A stretch of 64,000 nucleotides of DNA from Bacteroidia bacterium (GTDB taxonomy: Bacteria; Bacteroidota; Bacteroidia; NS11-12g; UBA955). A program made the translations under genes and the position numbers. Numbering within the stretch: the stretch's first letter is position 1; every line of letters begins with the position of its first letter. A model generated the notes under the pieces. The model was not told the DNA's origin. It worked only from the letters and a program-made list of their open reading frames with translations, and made no database searches. The stretch is taken from the NCBI GenBank assembly GCA_023228875.1, contig JALOAG010000005.1:62001-126000 (forward strand). Reading direction: 5' to 3'. Shown one piece after another: positions 61,541 to 64,000 of the stretch.

Positions 61541-62599
61541 ATGAATACAGCAGACATTCAAAGTTTATTAGGAGCCGAGGCGGAAGCCCTTTTAACACAC
61601 AAATCACAAACAATTTCAAAAGAGTCTCTTACATTAGCTGGAGCTGATTTTGTAGATCGTAATTTTGTATATAGTAATAGAAACCCACAAGTACTTAGAA
61701 GCCTGCAAGCATTGTATGGCACCGGTCGCTTATCCGGTACAGGGTATGTTTCTATACTCCCTGTCGATCAAGGAATAGAACATTCAGCAGGAGCATCATT
61801 TGCACCCAATCCTTTGTTTTTTGACCCGGAGAATATTGTAAAACTTGCCATTGAAGGAGGCTGTAATGCAGTGGCTTCTACTTTTGGCGTTTTGGCTTCT
61901 TGTTCAAGAAAATATGCGCACAAGATTCCTTTTATTGTTAAAATTAATCATAATGAACTGATGACATATCCAAACAAGTTTGACCAAATTTTGTTCGGGT
62001 CTGTTGAGGAGGCATGGAATCTGGGAGCGGTAGCAGTGGGTGCAACAATCTATTTTGGTTCAGATGAATCTGCCAGACAAATAGTGGAAATTGCAGAAGC
62101 ATTTGAACGCGCGCATGAATTGGGAATGGCTACGATACTTTGGTGTTATTTAAGAAATAATAATTTCAAAAAAGATGGCATTGATTATCATACTGCCGCA
62201 GATTTAACTGGTCAAGCAAATCATTTAGGTGTTACCATTCAAGCGGACATTATTAAACAAAAATTGCCTACCAATAATGGTGGTTTTAATGAGCTTAAAT
62301 TTGGCAAAACACATGAAAAAGTATATTCCCAACTGACTTCCGATAACCCAATTGATTTATGTAGATATCAAGTTGCTAATTGCTATATGGGTAAAATTGG
62401 TTTAATTAATTCAGGAGGGGAAAGCAAAGGAGAATCAGATTTGGCAGATGCTGTTAGAACCGCTGTGATTAACAAGAGAGCAGGTGGACACGGGCTGATT
62501 TCAGGTAGAAAAGCATTTCAAAAACCAATGAATGAAGGTGTGAAACTATTGAATGCAATTCAAGATGTATATCTTAACAAGGATGTTACCATTGCATAA
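61541..62599 (+). CDS. fbaB: Class I fructose-bisphosphate aldolase (DhnA/FbaB type)
   Basis: A 352-residue Schiff-base aldolase of glycolysis. Typical blocks are SILPVDQGIEHSAGASFAPN, AVASTFGVL, VKINHNELM, GAVAVGATIYFGSDES, QADIIKQKLP (where the Schiff-base Lys is expected) and SGGESKGESDLADAVRTA. The sequence belongs to the archaeal-type class I family (as E. coli FbaB), not the zinc class II type. It is transcribed from its own promoter between an M20 peptidase and accD. Confidence 0.93.
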   Translation: MNTADIQSLLGAEAEALLTHKSQTISKESLTLAGADFVDRNFVYSNRNPQVLRSLQALYGTGRLSGTGYVSILPVDQGIEHSAGASFAPNPLFFDPENIVKLAIEGGCNAVASTFGVLASCSRKYAHKIPFIVKINHNELMTYPNKFDQILFGSVEEAWNLGAVAVGATIYFGSDESARQIVEIAEAFERAHELGMATILWCYLRNNNFKKDGIDYHTAADLTGQANHLGVTIQADIIKQKLPTNNGGFNELKFGKTHEKVYSQLTSDNPIDLCRYQVANCYMGKIGLINSGGESKGESDLADAVRTAVINKRAGGHGLISGRKAFQKPMNEGVKLLNAIQDVYLNKDVTIA

Positions 62600-62648
62600 T
62601 GATGCTTAAATTGCAATGTATGTAATGCTTTACTAAACTAATAGAATT

Positions 62649-63530
62649 ATGAGTTGGTTTAAAAGAGTAAAAGAAGGAATCACCACTAAGTCAAAGGAAA
62701 AAAAATATATTCCTGATGGGTTGTGGAATAAATGTCCAAGATGTAAAACAATTACCCAGTCAAAAGAGTTGGTGGAAAATCGCTATGTTTGTCCATCTTG
62801 TCATTATCATCATAAGATTAGTTCTGAAGAATATTTTAATATCCTGTTTGATGAGCAGAAATATAAAGAATTGTATGCAGGCATAGTATCAGGCGATCCG
62901 TTGAATTTTTTTGATACAAAGCCTTACACAAATCGTATAAAGGAAACACAAGAAAAGACTGGATTGAAAGATGCTCTCAGGGTTGCAGTAGGTAAAATCA
63001 ACGGTGCTAAAGTAGTCATCTCTTGCATGGATTTTAATTTCATTGGGGGTTCAATGGGTTCTGTTGTTGGAGAGAAGATAGCACGCTCAATTGACTATGC
63101 CAGAGAAAATAAAATACCTTTAATTATTATCTCAAAGTCAGGAGGAGCACGAATGATGGAAGCTGCCTTTTCATTGATGCAAATGGCAAAAACATCTGCC
63201 AAACTAGCCCTGCTCAATCAAGAAGGAGTGCCGTATCTTTCTATTTTAACTGACCCTACAACAGGCGGTGTTACTGCTTCTTTTGCCATGCTTGGGGATT
63301 TTAATATAGCAGAACCCGAAGCATTGATTGGTTTTGCAGGACCTCGTGTTATTAGGGAAACAATTGGCAGAGATTTACCAAAAGGATTTCAAAGTTCTGA
63401 GTTTTTGCAGGAACATGGATTTGTAGATTTTATTGTTCCAAGAACTGAAATGAAAGACAAGATAGGCAACTTGTTGAAGATGATATATTGTAAAAAAACC
63501 GCTGCCAAAAAAGTGGATAAAACTGAATAA
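62649..63530 (+). CDS. accD: Acetyl-CoA carboxylase carboxyltransferase subunit beta
   Basis: A 293-residue subunit of the carboxyltransferase. The N-terminal zinc ribbon has four Cys (CPRC and CPSC, residues about 33-57), and the carboxyltransferase core has GGSMGSVVGEKIARS, ISKSGGARMMEAAFSLMQM, LTDPTTGGVTASFAMLGD and GFAGPRVIRETIG. With AccA it transfers CO2 from carboxybiotin to acetyl-CoA to make malonyl-CoA for fatty acid synthesis. accA is not in the window. It follows the aldolase gene by 49 bases and may be co-transcribed. Confidence 0.96.
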   Translation: MSWFKRVKEGITTKSKEKKYIPDGLWNKCPRCKTITQSKELVENRYVCPSCHYHHKISSEEYFNILFDEQKYKELYAGIVSGDPLNFFDTKPYTNRIKETQEKTGLKDALRVAVGKINGAKVVISCMDFNFIGGSMGSVVGEKIARSIDYARENKIPLIIISKSGGARMMEAAFSLMQMAKTSAKLALLNQEGVPYLSILTDPTTGGVTASFAMLGDFNIAEPEALIGFAGPRVIRETIGRDLPKGFQSSEFLQEHGFVDFIVPRTEMKDKIGNLLKMIYCKKTAAKKVDKTE

Positions 63531-63589
63531 AAGAAAATATTAAAAGCCTTATTTCGCAATCAAATTAACAAATTAATAAAAGTATAAAC

Positions 63590-63970
63590 ATGAATTTCCC
63601 TTCAGAATTAAAGTACACAAAAGACCACGAATGGGTGAAAGTAGATGGTGATGTGGCAACCATTGGTGTAACCGACTTTGCTCAAAGCGAGTTAGGAGAT
63701 ATCGTTTTTGTTGATATTCCTACGCAAGGGCAGACATTAGACAAAGAATCAGTATTTGGTACAATTGAAGCTGTTAAAACAGTTTCGGATTTATTTATGC
63801 CTGTTTCAGGTGAAGTAATTCAAATTAATCCAAACATTGATTCAGCACCTGAAAGCATTAACTCTGATCCTTATGGTGAAGGTTGGATTGTAAAAGTTAA
63901 AATGACCAATCCATCAGAATTAAATGACTTGTTGGATGTAGCTGCCTATAAATCACATACTGGGAATTAA
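63590..63970 (+). CDS. gcvH: Glycine cleavage system H protein
   Basis: A 126-residue lipoyl carrier. The lipoylated lysine is in IEAVKTVSDLFMPVSG (about residue 65), and the flanking YTKDHEWVKV and SPDYGEGW-type motif (SDPYGEGWIVKVKM) are family hallmarks. It shuttles the aminomethyl group from glycine between the P, T and L proteins. It starts 59 bases after accD. No other gcv genes are visible before the window ends at 64000. Confidence 0.96.
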   Translation: MNFPSELKYTKDHEWVKVDGDVATIGVTDFAQSELGDIVFVDIPTQGQTLDKESVFGTIEAVKTVSDLFMPVSGEVIQINPNIDSAPESINSDPYGEGWIVKVKMTNPSELNDLLDVAAYKSHTGN

Positions 63971-64000
63971 AATACGCCCGTGTATTAGACCAAAATGTCT

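Noticed and set aside
1..64000. CRISPR arrays, prophage, insertion sequences, integrases
   Set aside because: No regularly spaced repeats, transposase motifs or phage genes found on reading both strands.

Overview
The window is AT-rich bacterial chromosome with tightly packed genes, and it looks like a member of the Bacteroidota. It carries proteins with type IX secretion (T9SS) C-terminal sorting domains, the T9SS plug protein, the gliding lipoprotein GldH, many lipoproteins, and repeated promoter elements of the Bacteroidota form TAnnTTTG. Shine-Dalgarno sequences are not evident and several genes can only start at TTG. The genus cannot be named from this sequence. Nothing looks like a prophage, insertion sequence or CRISPR array; most of the window is ordinary core genome.

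Layout. 1-5.0 kb: 3' end of gyrA, a secreted TPR protein, and a lipoprotein/outer-membrane barrel pair. 5.2-13.9 kb, mostly minus strand: SRPBCC protein, arginine decarboxylase-like enzyme, peptide transporter (POT), dipeptidyl peptidase IV, a plus-strand GlcD-type FAD oxidase, and a glycosyltransferase/acetyltransferase pair. 14.2-23.0 kb, plus strand: sppA; an operon of a small unknown protein, pyruvate kinase, a TlpA-like thioredoxin and a TPR protein; rseP-hscB; gldH-phosphopantetheinyl transferase. 23.0-27.6 kb: an unlisted 51-residue membrane protein, a ZIP metal transporter, a T9SS cargo protein, and a copper ATPase gene split across a run of ten A. 27.8-35.0 kb: a 1218-residue NtrY-like sensor kinase translationally coupled to a giant outer-membrane protein. 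35.0-35.4 kb, minus strand: tRNA-Ser(GCU), tRNA-Pro(UGG) and a tRNA remnant. 35.5-41.3 kb: an overlapping operon of double CbxX-type AAA+ ATPase, glycosyltransferase, rsmG and NAD(P)HX repair enzyme. 41.4-50.5 kb: panB, T9SS plug, ABC-F ATPase, M48 protease, amidohydrolase, transaldolase and lipoproteins. 50.6-55.4 kb: arginase, GH3 protein, Prc protease. 55.5-59.9 kb: a probable heme-uptake operon (T9SS-sorted HmuY-like protein, TonB receptor, HmuY-like lipoprotein). 60.1-64.0 kb: M20 peptidase, class I fructose-bisphosphate aldolase, accD and gcvH.

The most notable observation is the copper locus. A CopZ-like metal-binding ORF of 79 residues ends directly after an A10 run, and the CopA ATPase continues in the -1 frame with its first transmembrane sequence readable back into that run. 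Either slippage makes both a chaperone and a pump from one gene, or the A-run length is a sequencing error. Second in interest are the heme operon, with a cluster of TTGTCA boxes before its promoter and a strong hairpin at the start of the receptor gene, and a set of 22 promoter elements that extend the known -7 motif to TAnnTTTGC, several placed so close to the start codon that the mRNAs should be leaderless.
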